Positions 21,351-30,087 of a stretch of 64,000 nt of DNA are shown in pieces; within the stretch, counting starts at the first letter, position 1; each line of letters begins with the position of its first letter. Source of the DNA: Flavobacterium panacagri. Lineage in GTDB: Bacteria > Bacteroidota > Bacteroidia > Flavobacteriales > Flavobacteriaceae. The stretch is from the NCBI RefSeq assembly GCF_030378165.1, contig NZ_CP119766.1, forward strand, positions 1,612,001 to 1,676,000, in the 5' to 3' direction. The notes under the pieces were generated by a model. It had not been told where the DNA came from. It did not search any database and worked only from the letters and a program-made list of their open reading frames with translations. Made by a program: the position numbers and the translations under genes.

Positions 21351-22572
21351 AAAAGTAATACTAAGCGCTTGTTTGCTTATATCGTTCGTTTCATTCGCAC
21401 AGCAAGGTACTGCTTCTCCCTATTCTTTCTTCGGAATAGGAGATGTAAGATTCAAGGGAACTCTTGAAAATAGGTCAATGGCCGGAGTTGCAGTGGAGCA
21501 GGATACGATTCATTTAAATTTAGAAAACCCTGCTAGTTACGCCAGCTTATTGCAAACGACATTTACGGTTGGAGGAACTTTTGCAACTTCTAATTTAAAA
21601 ACAAGTACACAGTCTGAAAAAGCACAGCGCACTACTTTTGATTATTTAGCATTAGGAATTCCGATGGGAAAATTCGGCGCTTCATTTGGTTTAATACCTG
21701 TTAGTTCAGTAGGTTATAAAATTTTTACTGACAACACGGCAACAGAAGGATTGACAAGTTCACAGCTTGAAGGAAAAGGCGGTGTAAATAAGGTTTATTT
21801 TGGTTTGGGATACAAGATTACACGTAACTGGAATATTGGAGCGGATGCGCAGTATAATTTTGGAAAAATTACCACAACAACTTTAGAAGCTGTAACGGGA
21901 GTTCAAAACAGTACAGCAGAAGTAAATACTTCTGAAATATCAGGAATGGCTTTTAGTTTTGGGACGATGTATCAACAAAAAGTCTATAAAAAAATTAGTA
22001 TTTTTTCTAGTTTAAGTTATTCATTTGCAGGGAATCTGAATTCAGATAACACAAGAGTATTTTCAGTTCAAGGCGATCCGGATCCTTATACTCAGGCTGT
22101 AGATCCTACAAAACTAAAACTTCCAAATAAGTTGAGTATTGGTTTAGGAATTGGAGAGGCTAGAAAATGGCTTGTTGGTGCAAATATGACTTTTCAAGGA
22201 GATGGACAGTTAGAAAATTATTACAATAAAATGAATAATGTAAGTTACCAAAATTATTCAAAATTTGCCCTTGGAGGATACTTCCTTCCTAACTATAATT
22301 CTTTCACAAGCTACATGAGCAGAATTACGTATAGAGCAGGTTTAAAGTATGAAAAAATAGGTTTAATTGTTAATAATGAGTCTATCAAAGATTACGGAAT
22401 GACCCTTGGAGTTGGAATTCCGATTCCGCAATCTTTTTCAAATTTGAATTTTGGAGTTGAATTTGGAAAACGCGGTACGATTTCCTCTGATTTGGTACAA
22501 GAAAACTATGTGAATTTCAGTTTGAGTTTTTCTTTCAACGACAGATGGTTCGTGAAGAGTAAATTCCAATAA
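21343..22572 (+). CDS. Outer-membrane beta-barrel protein, FadL/OmpP1-like
   Basis: 409 aa with a signal peptide (residues 1-19, ending VSFAQQ). The mature start SPYSFFGIGDV, followed by RSMAGVAVEQDTIHLNLENPASYAS, resembles the FadL/OmpP1-like Bacteroidetes barrels, in which an NPA motif follows the N-terminal hatch. Alternating hydrophobic/polar strands run to the end, with a terminal KSKFQ strand. It overlaps coaX by 8 bases and precedes lptC. The transported compound, if any, is unknown. It could also be a structural or assembly protein. Confidence 0.75.
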   Translation: MIKKVILSACLLISFVSFAQQGTASPYSFFGIGDVRFKGTLENRSMAGVAVEQDTIHLNLENPASYASLLQTTFTVGGTFATSNLKTSTQSEKAQRTTFDYLALGIPMGKFGASFGLIPVSSVGYKIFTDNTATEGLTSSQLEGKGGVNKVYFGLGYKITRNWNIGADAQYNFGKITTTTLEAVTGVQNSTAEVNTSEISGMAFSFGTMYQQKVYKKISIFSSLSYSFAGNLNSDNTRVFSVQGDPDPYTQAVDPTKLKLPNKLSIGLGIGEARKWLVGANMTFQGDGQLENYYNKMNNVSYQNYSKFALGGYFLPNYNSFTSYMSRITYRAGLKYEKIGLIVNNESIKDYGMTLGVGIPIPQSFSNLNFGVEFGKRGTISSDLVQENYVNFSLSFSFNDRWFVKSKFQ

Positions 22573-22623
22573 ACAAACTAGTTTATCTTTTCTAAGCTCA
22601 TTACAATTTACTACATTTGGCAA

Positions 22624-23178
22624 ATGAATTTACCAAAAAGATATAGTCTGCTAGTTGTCACAGTTCTTGCTGTGACACTGTTTTTTGGATGCGAAAGTAA
22701 TTTTAAAGAAGTTCAGAAAATTAACTTCTCGGAATTTGTTCCAGCAAGTGATGCAGATACAGTTAATATTAAGTATACAGATTCTGGACGTATTACAGGT
22801 GTTTTGATAAGTCCTAAAATGCTTGATTATTCTAATCTTGATTTTCCGTTTACTGAATTTCCAAGAGGAATTGATGTTACTTTATATGATAAAAAGCAAA
22901 AGCGTACTTTTATAAAAGGAAATTATGCAGTTTCGTATAAAAATACAGGAATTATAGATTTAATTGGGAAAGTAAAAATAACTTCTGAAGCAGGGCAGGT
23001 TTTGGAAACAGAACAATTATACTTTGATCAGAAAAACGAATGGTTTTATACTGAGAGAAAATTTAAACTGACAGATGCAAAAGGTGTTTCGAATGGTCAG
23101 GGAATAGATTTTAGTAAAGATTTTAAAGTGATAAATTCACAGCGAATAAGCGGTGAAATTGAATCCGACGAAGAATAA
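22624..23178 (+). CDS. lptC: LptC-like LPS export protein, lipoprotein-type N-terminus
   Basis: 184 aa. The N-terminus is hydrophobic and ends in a lipobox-like LFFGC (Cys23). Residues from about 60 follow the OstA/LptA beta-jellyroll pattern: FPRGIDVTLYDKKQ, GNYAVSYKNTGIIDLIGKVKI and LETEQLYFDQKNEWFYTE. LptC links the LptBFG transporter to the periplasmic LPS bridge. In Bacteroidetes it is commonly encoded in this position, near a CNNM/CBS protein and PpiD. The only unusual point is the possible lipid anchor in place of a transmembrane helix. Confidence 0.85.
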   Translation: MNLPKRYSLLVVTVLAVTLFFGCESNFKEVQKINFSEFVPASDADTVNIKYTDSGRITGVLISPKMLDYSNLDFPFTEFPRGIDVTLYDKKQKRTFIKGNYAVSYKNTGIIDLIGKVKITSEAGQVLETEQLYFDQKNEWFYTERKFKLTDAKGVSNGQGIDFSKDFKVINSQRISGEIESDEE

Positions 23179-23186
23179 ATAAGATT

Positions 23187-23381
23187 ATGGGTTATTTAAA
23201 ATATACACAATACATTTACATCATTATAGCACTATTTTTTGCTTACGATGCTATAATGAAACTAAATGAAGGCGATGAAAGTTATCCTTTCTATTTTGTA
23301 ATTGCCGGAATGTCGGCTTTTATGTTTTTCTTTAGAAGAAGGTTTATTAATAAGCACAATAATCGCAATAAAAACCAGTAA
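23187..23381 (+). CDS. Small membrane protein of unknown function
   Basis: 64 aa with two predicted membrane helices (about residues 7-22 and 30-46) and a basic tail FRRRFINKHNNRNKNQ. It starts 8 bases after lptC and ends 2 bases before the CNNM gene, so it is clearly part of this operon. No function is known to me; its conserved-looking spacing suggests an envelope role. Confidence 0.75.
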   Translation: MGYLKYTQYIYIIIALFFAYDAIMKLNEGDESYPFYFVIAGMSAFMFFFRRRFINKHNNRNKNQ

Positions 23382-23383
23382 AA

Positions 23384-24640
23384 ATGGAAATTAGTATTAT
23401 AATAATATGTTTAATACTAGCAGCTTTTTTTTCTGGAATGGAAATCGCTTTTATTTCCGCCAATAAAATTTATCTTGAAATAGAGAAGAAACAAGACGAT
23501 TTCTTGTCTAGAATCTTAACGAAACTTACCGAAAATCCATCCAAATTTATTGCGGCAATGCTTATTGGAAACAATGTTGCATTGGTGATTTATGGCTTTT
23601 TTATGGGAGATCTAATTCTAAATTGGATGACTCATTTGGGTTTGTTTGTTCCAGATTGGTGGGATATTCTCATTCAGACTCTTCTCGCAACTTTTATTGT
23701 TTTACTGACTTCTGAGTTTTTTCCTAAAGTTTTTTTTCAGATTTACGCCAATTCATTAATTAAAATTTTGGCGCTTCCAGCTTATTTCTTTTATAGGTTG
23801 TTTTATTATATCTCCTCTTTTTTTATCTGGATTGCCGATTTTGTACTGAGTAAATTTTTTAAAACAGAGGGAAGCCAGATTCATTTATTCAGTAGAATTG
23901 AACTTGGAAACTATATTAACGAGCAGATGAGTTCTGTTGAAGAAGATGAAGAAGTGGATTCTGAAATCCAGATATTCCAGAATGCATTAGAATTTTCTGG
24001 CGTTAAGGCTCGTGATATTATGACGCCACGAACAGAAATTGTAGATGTAGATCTTTTTGATACTGTTGATGACCTTAAAGCAATGTTTATTGAAACAGGA
24101 TATTCTAAAATTATCATCAGCCAGAATTCTTTAGATGATATTGTAGGTTATGTGCATTCGTTTGACTTGTTCAAAAAACCGTCTACAATAAAATCAGTTT
24201 TAATGACTGTTGAATTTGTTCCGGAAACGATTTTGATAAAAGATGTGCTGAACTTATTAATTAAAAAGCGTAAAAATGTTGCAGTTGTCCTAGATGAATA
24301 CGGAGGAACTTCTGGAATTATTACGATTGAAGATATTGTGGAGGAACTTTTTGGAGAAATTGAAGACGAGCACGATTTGGATGAGGAATTAATTGAAGAG
24401 GTTATAAGTGAAGGTAAGTATTTGTTTTCAACCCGATTAGATGTTGAATACTTAAATGAAACTTATAAATTAATGATTCCAGAAGAGGATTCGTATGGGA
24501 CGTTAGGAGGCTTTATTGTAAATCATACAAAAGAAATTCCACAAAAAGGAGACAGAATTGTAATAGATAAGTATCATTTTTTTATAAAAGAGGCTTCAAA
24601 TAAGAAAATAGAACTAGTCAAATTGACAATTAAAGATTGA
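23384..24640 (+). CDS. CNNM/CBS-domain membrane protein (hemolysin C/CorC-like)
   Basis: 418 aa. The N-terminal CNNM (DUF21) domain has three to four helices and the typical FFSGMEIAFISANK motif at 15-28. Two CBS domains (about 190-320, with ARDIMTPRTEIVDV and VLDEYGGTSGIITIEDIVEELFGEI) are followed by a CorC_HlyC domain ending near 415. Relatives act in magnesium/cobalt efflux; in flavobacteria GldE, needed for gliding, belongs to the same superfamily. The gene does not adjoin gld genes here, so a general ion-homeostasis role is more likely. Confidence 0.85.
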   Translation: MEISIIIICLILAAFFSGMEIAFISANKIYLEIEKKQDDFLSRILTKLTENPSKFIAAMLIGNNVALVIYGFFMGDLILNWMTHLGLFVPDWWDILIQTLLATFIVLLTSEFFPKVFFQIYANSLIKILALPAYFFYRLFYYISSFFIWIADFVLSKFFKTEGSQIHLFSRIELGNYINEQMSSVEEDEEVDSEIQIFQNALEFSGVKARDIMTPRTEIVDVDLFDTVDDLKAMFIETGYSKIIISQNSLDDIVGYVHSFDLFKKPSTIKSVLMTVEFVPETILIKDVLNLLIKKRKNVAVVLDEYGGTSGIITIEDIVEELFGEIEDEHDLDEELIEEVISEGKYLFSTRLDVEYLNETYKLMIPEEDSYGTLGGFIVNHTKEIPQKGDRIVIDKYHFFIKEASNKKIELVKLTIKD

Positions 24641-24688
24641 TTTTTTAAATTAATAAAAAAAAATGTGTAAAATAAAACGCTAGTTGTA

Positions 24689-24717
24689 TTGTTATTAACT
24701 AGATAATTGTATTTTCG
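24689..24717 (+). promoter_or_regulatory. Predicted promoter of the ppiD-like gene
   Basis: TTG (24689-24691), an 18-base spacer and TATTTTCG (24710-24717), one base off TAnnTTTG, 31 bases before the ATG. Confidence 0.5.
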
Positions 24718-24747
24718 CAAACTGAATATAAAATTAACGATAATAAA

Positions 24748-26844
24748 ATGGCAGTTTTAGCAAAAATTAGACAGCGTTCCGCTTTATTGATAGGAGTTAT
24801 TGCACTTGCATTATTTGCATTTATAATACAAGATCTAATCGGTAAGGGAACATTTAGTCAAAGTTCAAAAGATGTAGGAAGCATCGACGGAAAAGATATT
24901 TCATTTGAAGACTTTAGAATTAAAGTTAGTAATGTTGAAAAAAGTGGGCAGGGTATTACTTCCACTGAAGCTGCAAACAGAGTTTGGGATCAAGAAGTTT
25001 CAATCGCTTTATTGTCATCTCAATTTGATAAATTAGGATTGAGAGTAGGTGAAAAACACTTATTAGAGGTTCTAAAATCAGATCCAAATATTGGTAAAAA
25101 CCCAATGTTCTTAAATGCAGCAGGACTTTTTGATGAAGTTAAGTTTAAAGACTATTTCAAATCAAATCCAGAAGCAAAAGAATTCATCACTCAAAAAGAG
25201 AAAGATGCTGAATTGAATGCTAAATTTCAAATATATAATACTTTAATTAAGTCAGGACTTTACACAACTGCTAGTGAAGGAAAATTAAAGTATGAAATGG
25301 AGGCTAACAAAGTGAACTTTGCCTATGCTGCTGCTCCATATTCTTCAATTAAAGACAGTGAAGTAAAAATCTCTGATTCTGATATTGTAGATTATATGAA
25401 GAAAAACGAGAAAAAATTCAAAGCAGATGCAACTCGTGAAATTGAATACGTTTTAGTAGAAGATAAAGCTTCTAAAGAAGATGAGGCTGAAATTAAAGCT
25501 AAATTAACAGCATTATTATCAGGAAGTGTTGTGTACAACGCAAAAACTGGTAAAAATGATTCGTTACCAGGATTTAGAAATGCGACAAACATTGCTGAAT
25601 TCGTAAATGCAAATTCTGATGTTCCTTACGATTCTACTTACGTTCCTAAAAATAACCTTCCAGCTGTAGATGCTGACAAATTATTCAGTTTGCCTGCTGG
25701 GGCAATTTACGGGCCATATGTTTACGGAAGATATTATGCTATCTCTAAATCTTTAGGATTTAAAGCTGGTGTTAATGCAAAAGCAAGCCATATTTTAATT
25801 TCTTACGATGGTGCTCAAGCAACTCCAAAAGAAAAAAGAACTAAAGAAGACGCTAAAGTTAAAGCTGAAGAAATCTTAGCTCAGGTTCAGGCAAATCCAG
25901 ATAGTTTTATGATGTTGGCCTTTACAAGTTCTGATGATTCTTCTGCACAGCAAGGTGGTGATTTAGGATATTTTGGTCAAGGCCAAATGGTAAAGCCATT
26001 CAATGATTTTGTATTCAATAACGGAATTGGAAAAATAGGTTTAGTAGAAACTCCTTTCGGTTTTCATATTATCAAAATTACGGATAAACAAGATGGAATT
26101 CGTTTAGCTACAATTGCTCAGAAAATTGAGCCTTCTGAAGCTACTTCTGATAAGGTATTTACTTTAGCAACTAAATTCGAAATGGATGCGGCTGATAAAG
26201 ATTTTAATGCTGCAGCTAAAGAATTAGGCTTAAAAGTAGCTCCTGTTGTGAATGCAAAAGCTATGGATGAAGCATTCGGGCCTTTAGGAAATCAGCGTAA
26301 CATTGTAAGATGGGCTTTTGATAAAGAAACAGGAAAAGGAGACGTTAAACGTTTTGAAATAGCGAATATCGGACACGTTATTGCTAAATACAAAGGTGAA
26401 AATAAATCAGGTTTAGTTTCTGTTGATATGGCAAGACCTTATGTTGAGCCAATCTTGAAAAACAAGAAAAAAGCGGAATTGTTAAAAGCTAAAATGACAG
26501 GATCAAGCCTTGAAGCTATTGCTAAAGCTGCTGGGGTTGCTGTTCAGCAAGCTGCTGATGTAACTTTAGATAATCCAGTTTTACCTGGTGGAGTTGGACA
26601 AGAACCAAAAGTTGTTGGAAATGCATTTGCTTTAGCTGCAAATAAGATTTCTGCTCCAATTGAAGGAAATACAGGGGTTTATGTAGTTAAAAACATTAAA
26701 ACAGTAAAAGCTCCAGCAATTGCTACTCATGCTGCTTATGTAGAGAAAGTAAAAGCTCAAAGTGCAAATGATGCAAGTAGAGTATTGCCAGCGTTGAAAA
26801 ATAATGCTAAAATTGAAGATAATAGATTACAGTTCAATTACTAA
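24748..26844 (+). CDS. ppiD: PpiD-like periplasmic peptidyl-prolyl isomerase/chaperone
   Basis: 698 aa. A single N-terminal membrane anchor (about residues 11-33) is followed by a SurA_N-like helical chaperone domain to about 230. A parvulin (PPIC) domain runs from ASHILISYDG near 346 to TPFGFHIIKITD near 440, with the usual GGDLGYFGQGQMVKPF. A second helical part follows. It should help outer-membrane and exported proteins fold after leaving Sec, anchored in the inner membrane and facing the periplasm. The length is somewhat above E. coli PpiD (about 620) but normal for Bacteroidetes. A strong terminator follows. Confidence 0.9.
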   Translation: MAVLAKIRQRSALLIGVIALALFAFIIQDLIGKGTFSQSSKDVGSIDGKDISFEDFRIKVSNVEKSGQGITSTEAANRVWDQEVSIALLSSQFDKLGLRVGEKHLLEVLKSDPNIGKNPMFLNAAGLFDEVKFKDYFKSNPEAKEFITQKEKDAELNAKFQIYNTLIKSGLYTTASEGKLKYEMEANKVNFAYAAAPYSSIKDSEVKISDSDIVDYMKKNEKKFKADATREIEYVLVEDKASKEDEAEIKAKLTALLSGSVVYNAKTGKNDSLPGFRNATNIAEFVNANSDVPYDSTYVPKNNLPAVDADKLFSLPAGAIYGPYVYGRYYAISKSLGFKAGVNAKASHILISYDGAQATPKEKRTKEDAKVKAEEILAQVQANPDSFMMLAFTSSDDSSAQQGGDLGYFGQGQMVKPFNDFVFNNGIGKIGLVETPFGFHIIKITDKQDGIRLATIAQKIEPSEATSDKVFTLATKFEMDAADKDFNAAAKELGLKVAPVVNAKAMDEAFGPLGNQRNIVRWAFDKETGKGDVKRFEIANIGHVIAKYKGENKSGLVSVDMARPYVEPILKNKKKAELLKAKMTGSSLEAIAKAAGVAVQQAADVTLDNPVLPGGVGQEPKVVGNAFALAANKISAPIEGNTGVYVVKNIKTVKAPAIATHAAYVEKVKAQSANDASRVLPALKNNAKIEDNRLQFNY

Positions 26845-26865
26845 GAATAAGTAATCAATATCATA

Positions 26866-26906
26866 AAAACCCGAAACATCCAAGATGTTTCGGGTTTTCT
26901 TTTTTA
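26866..26906 (+). terminator. Terminator after ppiD
   Basis: A perfect 15-bp stem (AAAACCCGAAACATC/GATGTTTCGGGTTTT) with a three-base loop, followed by T-rich sequence. Confidence 0.92.
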
Positions 26907-27122
26907 TTCTGAATAATTAATTTCACTTTGTAATATTTTTTAGTTAATTTTTTGATACTCTGTAGGGAAAGTATAGATTTAATCTAAAAAATTTGTGATA
27001 TTCAAAATATTACAGTTAATTTGTCCGAATTTTTATTTTAATATTTCTTTCTGATTTCCAAAATGTTAGAATAAAGACGAAAAAAAGGACCCAAAATCAA
27101 ATACCTTAACATCAAACATTTA

Positions 27123-27572
27123 ATGTTTTTTACTTTAAAAATTTTTAAAAAGAAGCCGAGAGTTTATACCAAAATTGAAAGTCATATTTTTGGAATCATT
27201 ACGGAGCTTTTAAAAGTTGCCAGCACCGACATCAACGTAGATGAATTGGGAGGAAAGTATTATTTAAGTAACGAAGAACAGCATTTTAAAGTTACCATCT
27301 TGAGTAACGATTATGTAATTCGATTAACAAACACTCATGATTCTGTGGCAGAGAAATATGATAAAATGTTTGTTGAAGATGTGTTGCGAGCAGTAAAAGA
27401 AGAAAAACACCGCAGAATGGAAGTGGTTTATGATTCTATCACCAACAGTATTGAGAAAATGGCAGAGCGTCTTCATAATAGACTTATAGAGTCTAACGAA
27501 CAAGAAAGCAAGTCTGTTCGTCGACTAGAAACAAAATCAGATAAGAGTAATAACAAAAAAGTGAATTATTGA
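27123..27572 (+). CDS. Conserved-looking protein of unknown function
   Basis: 149 aa, ATG start, no signal peptide or membrane helix. The N-terminus is basic (IFKKKPRVYTK). The middle (about 20-80) looks like a small alpha/beta domain, and the C-terminal half (VLRAVKEEKHRRMEVVYDSI onwards) is a long charged amphipathic helix, possibly a coiled coil, ending in a Lys/Asn-rich tail. I do not recognise it. It stands alone after a 280-base AT-rich gap and converges with the mevalonate-pathway genes. Confidence 0.6.
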   Translation: MFFTLKIFKKKPRVYTKIESHIFGIITELLKVASTDINVDELGGKYYLSNEEQHFKVTILSNDYVIRLTNTHDSVAEKYDKMFVEDVLRAVKEEKHRRMEVVYDSITNSIEKMAERLHNRLIESNEQESKSVRRLETKSDKSNNKKVNY

Positions 27573-27597
27573 TCTTTTGGTCTGAATTGCTTAAGCT

Positions 27598-28506
27598 TTA
27601 TAAAATCATTTCCTCGTAAGTCAGGATTATTTCGTAACCTTTATTAGTGAAATATTCTTTCGGATTTTCTTGAGAAACTACCATTACAAAATCGCCTCCC
27701 CACGCTCCGAGACTTTTAATTACGCCGTTAAAATCTGGAAATACAGCTTCTCTTATAGTCTGCATTTCTAAAATATTACTCATGTGAATTTCATGTTTCT
27801 GAACGGCTGATGCAAATTCTTTTAGGTTTTTTGCATTCAGGATAGCGTTAGTTATTTTATTGTTTGTAGCAATACTTTGGGCTAGATGATGATTTTTATT
27901 GTTATTGTAAGCGTAAATCGCTGATTTGCTATTTTGTTTTTTATTCAAATAAACAAAGTAAATGTGATCCTTAAAGTCAGGATTAAATTCAACTGGTTTT
28001 ACTATGTTGTTTTTAATTTGATATACAACTGGTGTATTGTTTTGTGCACAGGCAATATCGTAACCACTTCCTCCAAAACTGTTATTCAATAAGGTAAAAG
28101 CATTAACATCAGCCCATTGTGCTATATTGTTTATAAGAGTGGAGGAAGTTCCCAATCCCCAATTTCTTGGAAAAGACAAATGAGTGTTTATTTTAAAACC
28201 TTCAGAATTGTCTATAAATTTTGGATTTAAAATGTAAGCTTCATGAAGAATGTCAATCAGGGTAGATTTTACAGTTTCAATTTTTATTTGTGGTTTATTT
28301 ACAAATTCATCAAATGAAATGGTTTCTTCAAACCACAAACTTTTATCGTGGTCGTAACTTTTCCATTCGATTTCATTGTTGCTCCCATTTTCAATTACTA
28401 GATCTTGACCGAATTTTGTTGGCAGTGCAAAAGCATCTGCTCCGTCTAAAACCAGATATTCTCCAGCGATAAAAAGTTTTCCGTTACTGTAAAATGTTTT
28501 TGACAT
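27598..28506 (-). CDS. GYDIA-family GHMP kinase (mevalonate-pathway kinase candidate)
   Basis: 302 aa. GHMP-kinase features: an N-terminal GKLFIAGEYLVLDGADA motif (9-25), an ATP-loop-like FPRNWGLGTSSTL at 112-124, and GGSGYDIACA at 145-154, the signature that gives the GYDIA family its name. Family members lie beside HMG-CoA reductase in flavobacteria and probably phosphorylate mevalonate or phosphomevalonate. The GLGSS loop is altered (WGLGTSS), as in the family. The gene follows HMG-CoA reductase by 85 bases on the same strand. Exact substrate is unproven. Confidence 0.85.
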   Translation of the reverse strand: MSKTFYSNGKLFIAGEYLVLDGADAFALPTKFGQDLVIENGSNNEIEWKSYDHDKSLWFEETISFDEFVNKPQIKIETVKSTLIDILHEAYILNPKFIDNSEGFKINTHLSFPRNWGLGTSSTLINNIAQWADVNAFTLLNNSFGGSGYDIACAQNNTPVVYQIKNNIVKPVEFNPDFKDHIYFVYLNKKQNSKSAIYAYNNNKNHHLAQSIATNNKITNAILNAKNLKEFASAVQKHEIHMSNILEMQTIREAVFPDFNGVIKSLGAWGGDFVMVVSQENPKEYFTNKGYEIILTYEEMIL

Positions 28507-28591
28507 ACTTTGTCTTTATTATATAAATTCCAATGTTTTAAAACCCAAATTCCAATTTTGAGATTTAAAATGTTAGAATTTTTGAATTCAG

Positions 28592-29905
28592 TTATTTTCT
28601 TAAATTTTCAATAAAATCTACCACAGCGCTGTGAGATACGGCTGTTTTCTTAAAATGCGTTTTAATTAAATGACGCTCTTCTTCGGTAGCTTCAAATTGA
28701 TTGATGATATTGTTCAGGTGCATTTTCATATGTCCTTCCTGAATTCCTGTAGTTGTTAAGGAACGCAAAGCAGCAAAATTCTGTGCTAAACCAGCAACGG
28801 CAACAATCTCCATTAATTCTGGTGCAGATGGTTTTTCTAAAATATCTAAGCACAGTTTTACTAAAGGATGTAAAGAAGTTAAGCCGCCAACAGTTCCTAA
28901 AGCTAATGGAATTTCAAGCCAAAAAGTAAAAATTCCGTTTTCGATTTTAGCATGAGATAAACTTGCGTATTGACCATTTTTTGAAGCATAAGCATGAACC
29001 CCAGATTCTATGGCTCTAAAATCATTTCCGGTTGCTAAGACTACAGCATCAACACCGTTCATGATGCCTTTATTATGAGTAACGGCTCTAAAAGGTTCAA
29101 CCTCTGCAATCTGAACAGCTTGTACAAAACGCTCTGCAAATTCCTGTGGATTTGTAATATGTTTTTCGGCTAAATCTTCGATAGGGCAAGAAACTTCAGC
29201 TCTGACAAGGCAGTTTGGAACATAATTAGACAAAATGCTCATGATAACCTCCAGCTTTTCGTCATTTTTTAGTAAATCAGAGTTTTGGGCTTCTTCTTTT
29301 AATGTCGAAGCAAATTGCTCCAAACAAGAATTTATGAAATTGGCACCCATGCTGTCTTTAGTTTCAAAAGTAGCATGAAGCTGATAATAGTTTTCTAATA
29401 AACTTCTTTTGTCTTTTAATTTAATATCCAAAATACCGCCGCCACGTTGCTGCATGTTTTTGGTAATACTTTGAGTTTCTGAGAAGAATTTAGGTTTTAT
29501 TTCGTCAAAAAAGCTTTTTAGTTTTTCAGCATCTCCATTATAAGTAAAGTGAACTTGCCCAATTTTTTCTGTATTGATGATTGTTGTTTTAAAACCTCCT
29601 CTAGTAGACCAATATTTCGCTGCTTTAGAAGCTGCAGCAACAACAGAACTCTCTTCAATGGCCATCGGAATGGTTTTGTATTTCCCGTTGATTAAAAAGT
29701 TAGGAGCAACTCCAAGTGGGATATAAAGGTTTGTAATGGTGTTTTCAATAAATTCATCATGCAATTGCTGAAGCTTTTCGTCTGAATTCCAGTAATTTCT
29801 TATAATATTTTGCGCCTCATCGGGGTTCGAAAAATATTCATTTGCAATCCAGTTGATTTTTTCTTTTTTGGATAATTTAGAAAATCCGGCAACAGCGTTG
29901 TTCAT
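28592..29905 (-). CDS. mvaA: Class II hydroxymethylglutaryl-CoA reductase
   Basis: 437 aa. The class II (degradative-type) HMGR pattern is present: GFSKLSKKEKINWI at the start, the catalytic Lys in THNKGIMNG (near 276), Asp in ATGNDFRAIE (near 290), and the late His in QEGHMKMHLNN (near 390). The enzyme interconverts HMG-CoA and mevalonate. Despite the family label, in Flavobacteriaceae it most likely supplies mevalonate for isoprenoids (quinone tail, carotenoids). It is followed by the GYDIA kinase in the same operon. Length fits the family. Confidence 0.92.
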   Translation of the reverse strand: MNNAVAGFSKLSKKEKINWIANEYFSNPDEAQNIIRNYWNSDEKLQQLHDEFIENTITNLYIPLGVAPNFLINGKYKTIPMAIEESSVVAAASKAAKYWSTRGGFKTTIINTEKIGQVHFTYNGDAEKLKSFFDEIKPKFFSETQSITKNMQQRGGGILDIKLKDKRSLLENYYQLHATFETKDSMGANFINSCLEQFASTLKEEAQNSDLLKNDEKLEVIMSILSNYVPNCLVRAEVSCPIEDLAEKHITNPQEFAERFVQAVQIAEVEPFRAVTHNKGIMNGVDAVVLATGNDFRAIESGVHAYASKNGQYASLSHAKIENGIFTFWLEIPLALGTVGGLTSLHPLVKLCLDILEKPSAPELMEIVAVAGLAQNFAALRSLTTTGIQEGHMKMHLNNIINQFEATEEERHLIKTHFKKTAVSHSAVVDFIENLRK

Positions 29906-30087
29906 TCTCAGTATATTAAATAATAATGTTGCCGCAAATATACCATTTTAAGAGTTTTGTTTAAAATGTATTTTAAAAATGAAGCCTACGCAATCGTTAT
30001 TTTTTTTAACATTTAACACTTAAAATGTGTATTATGTTTATTTTTTTTACTAAAATTGGGCTCTTTTTTATATTTAAATTAATTGTA

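Noticed and set aside
26907..27122. AT-rich gap before the orphan gene, checked for an RNA gene or origin
   Set aside because: No tRNA, DnaA-box cluster or convincing hairpin was found; only AT-rich sequence.
30025..30087. Extra N-terminal extension of the DPP-IV-like protein
   Set aside because: It would place a second hydrophobic segment before a perfect signal peptide that starts at 30088.
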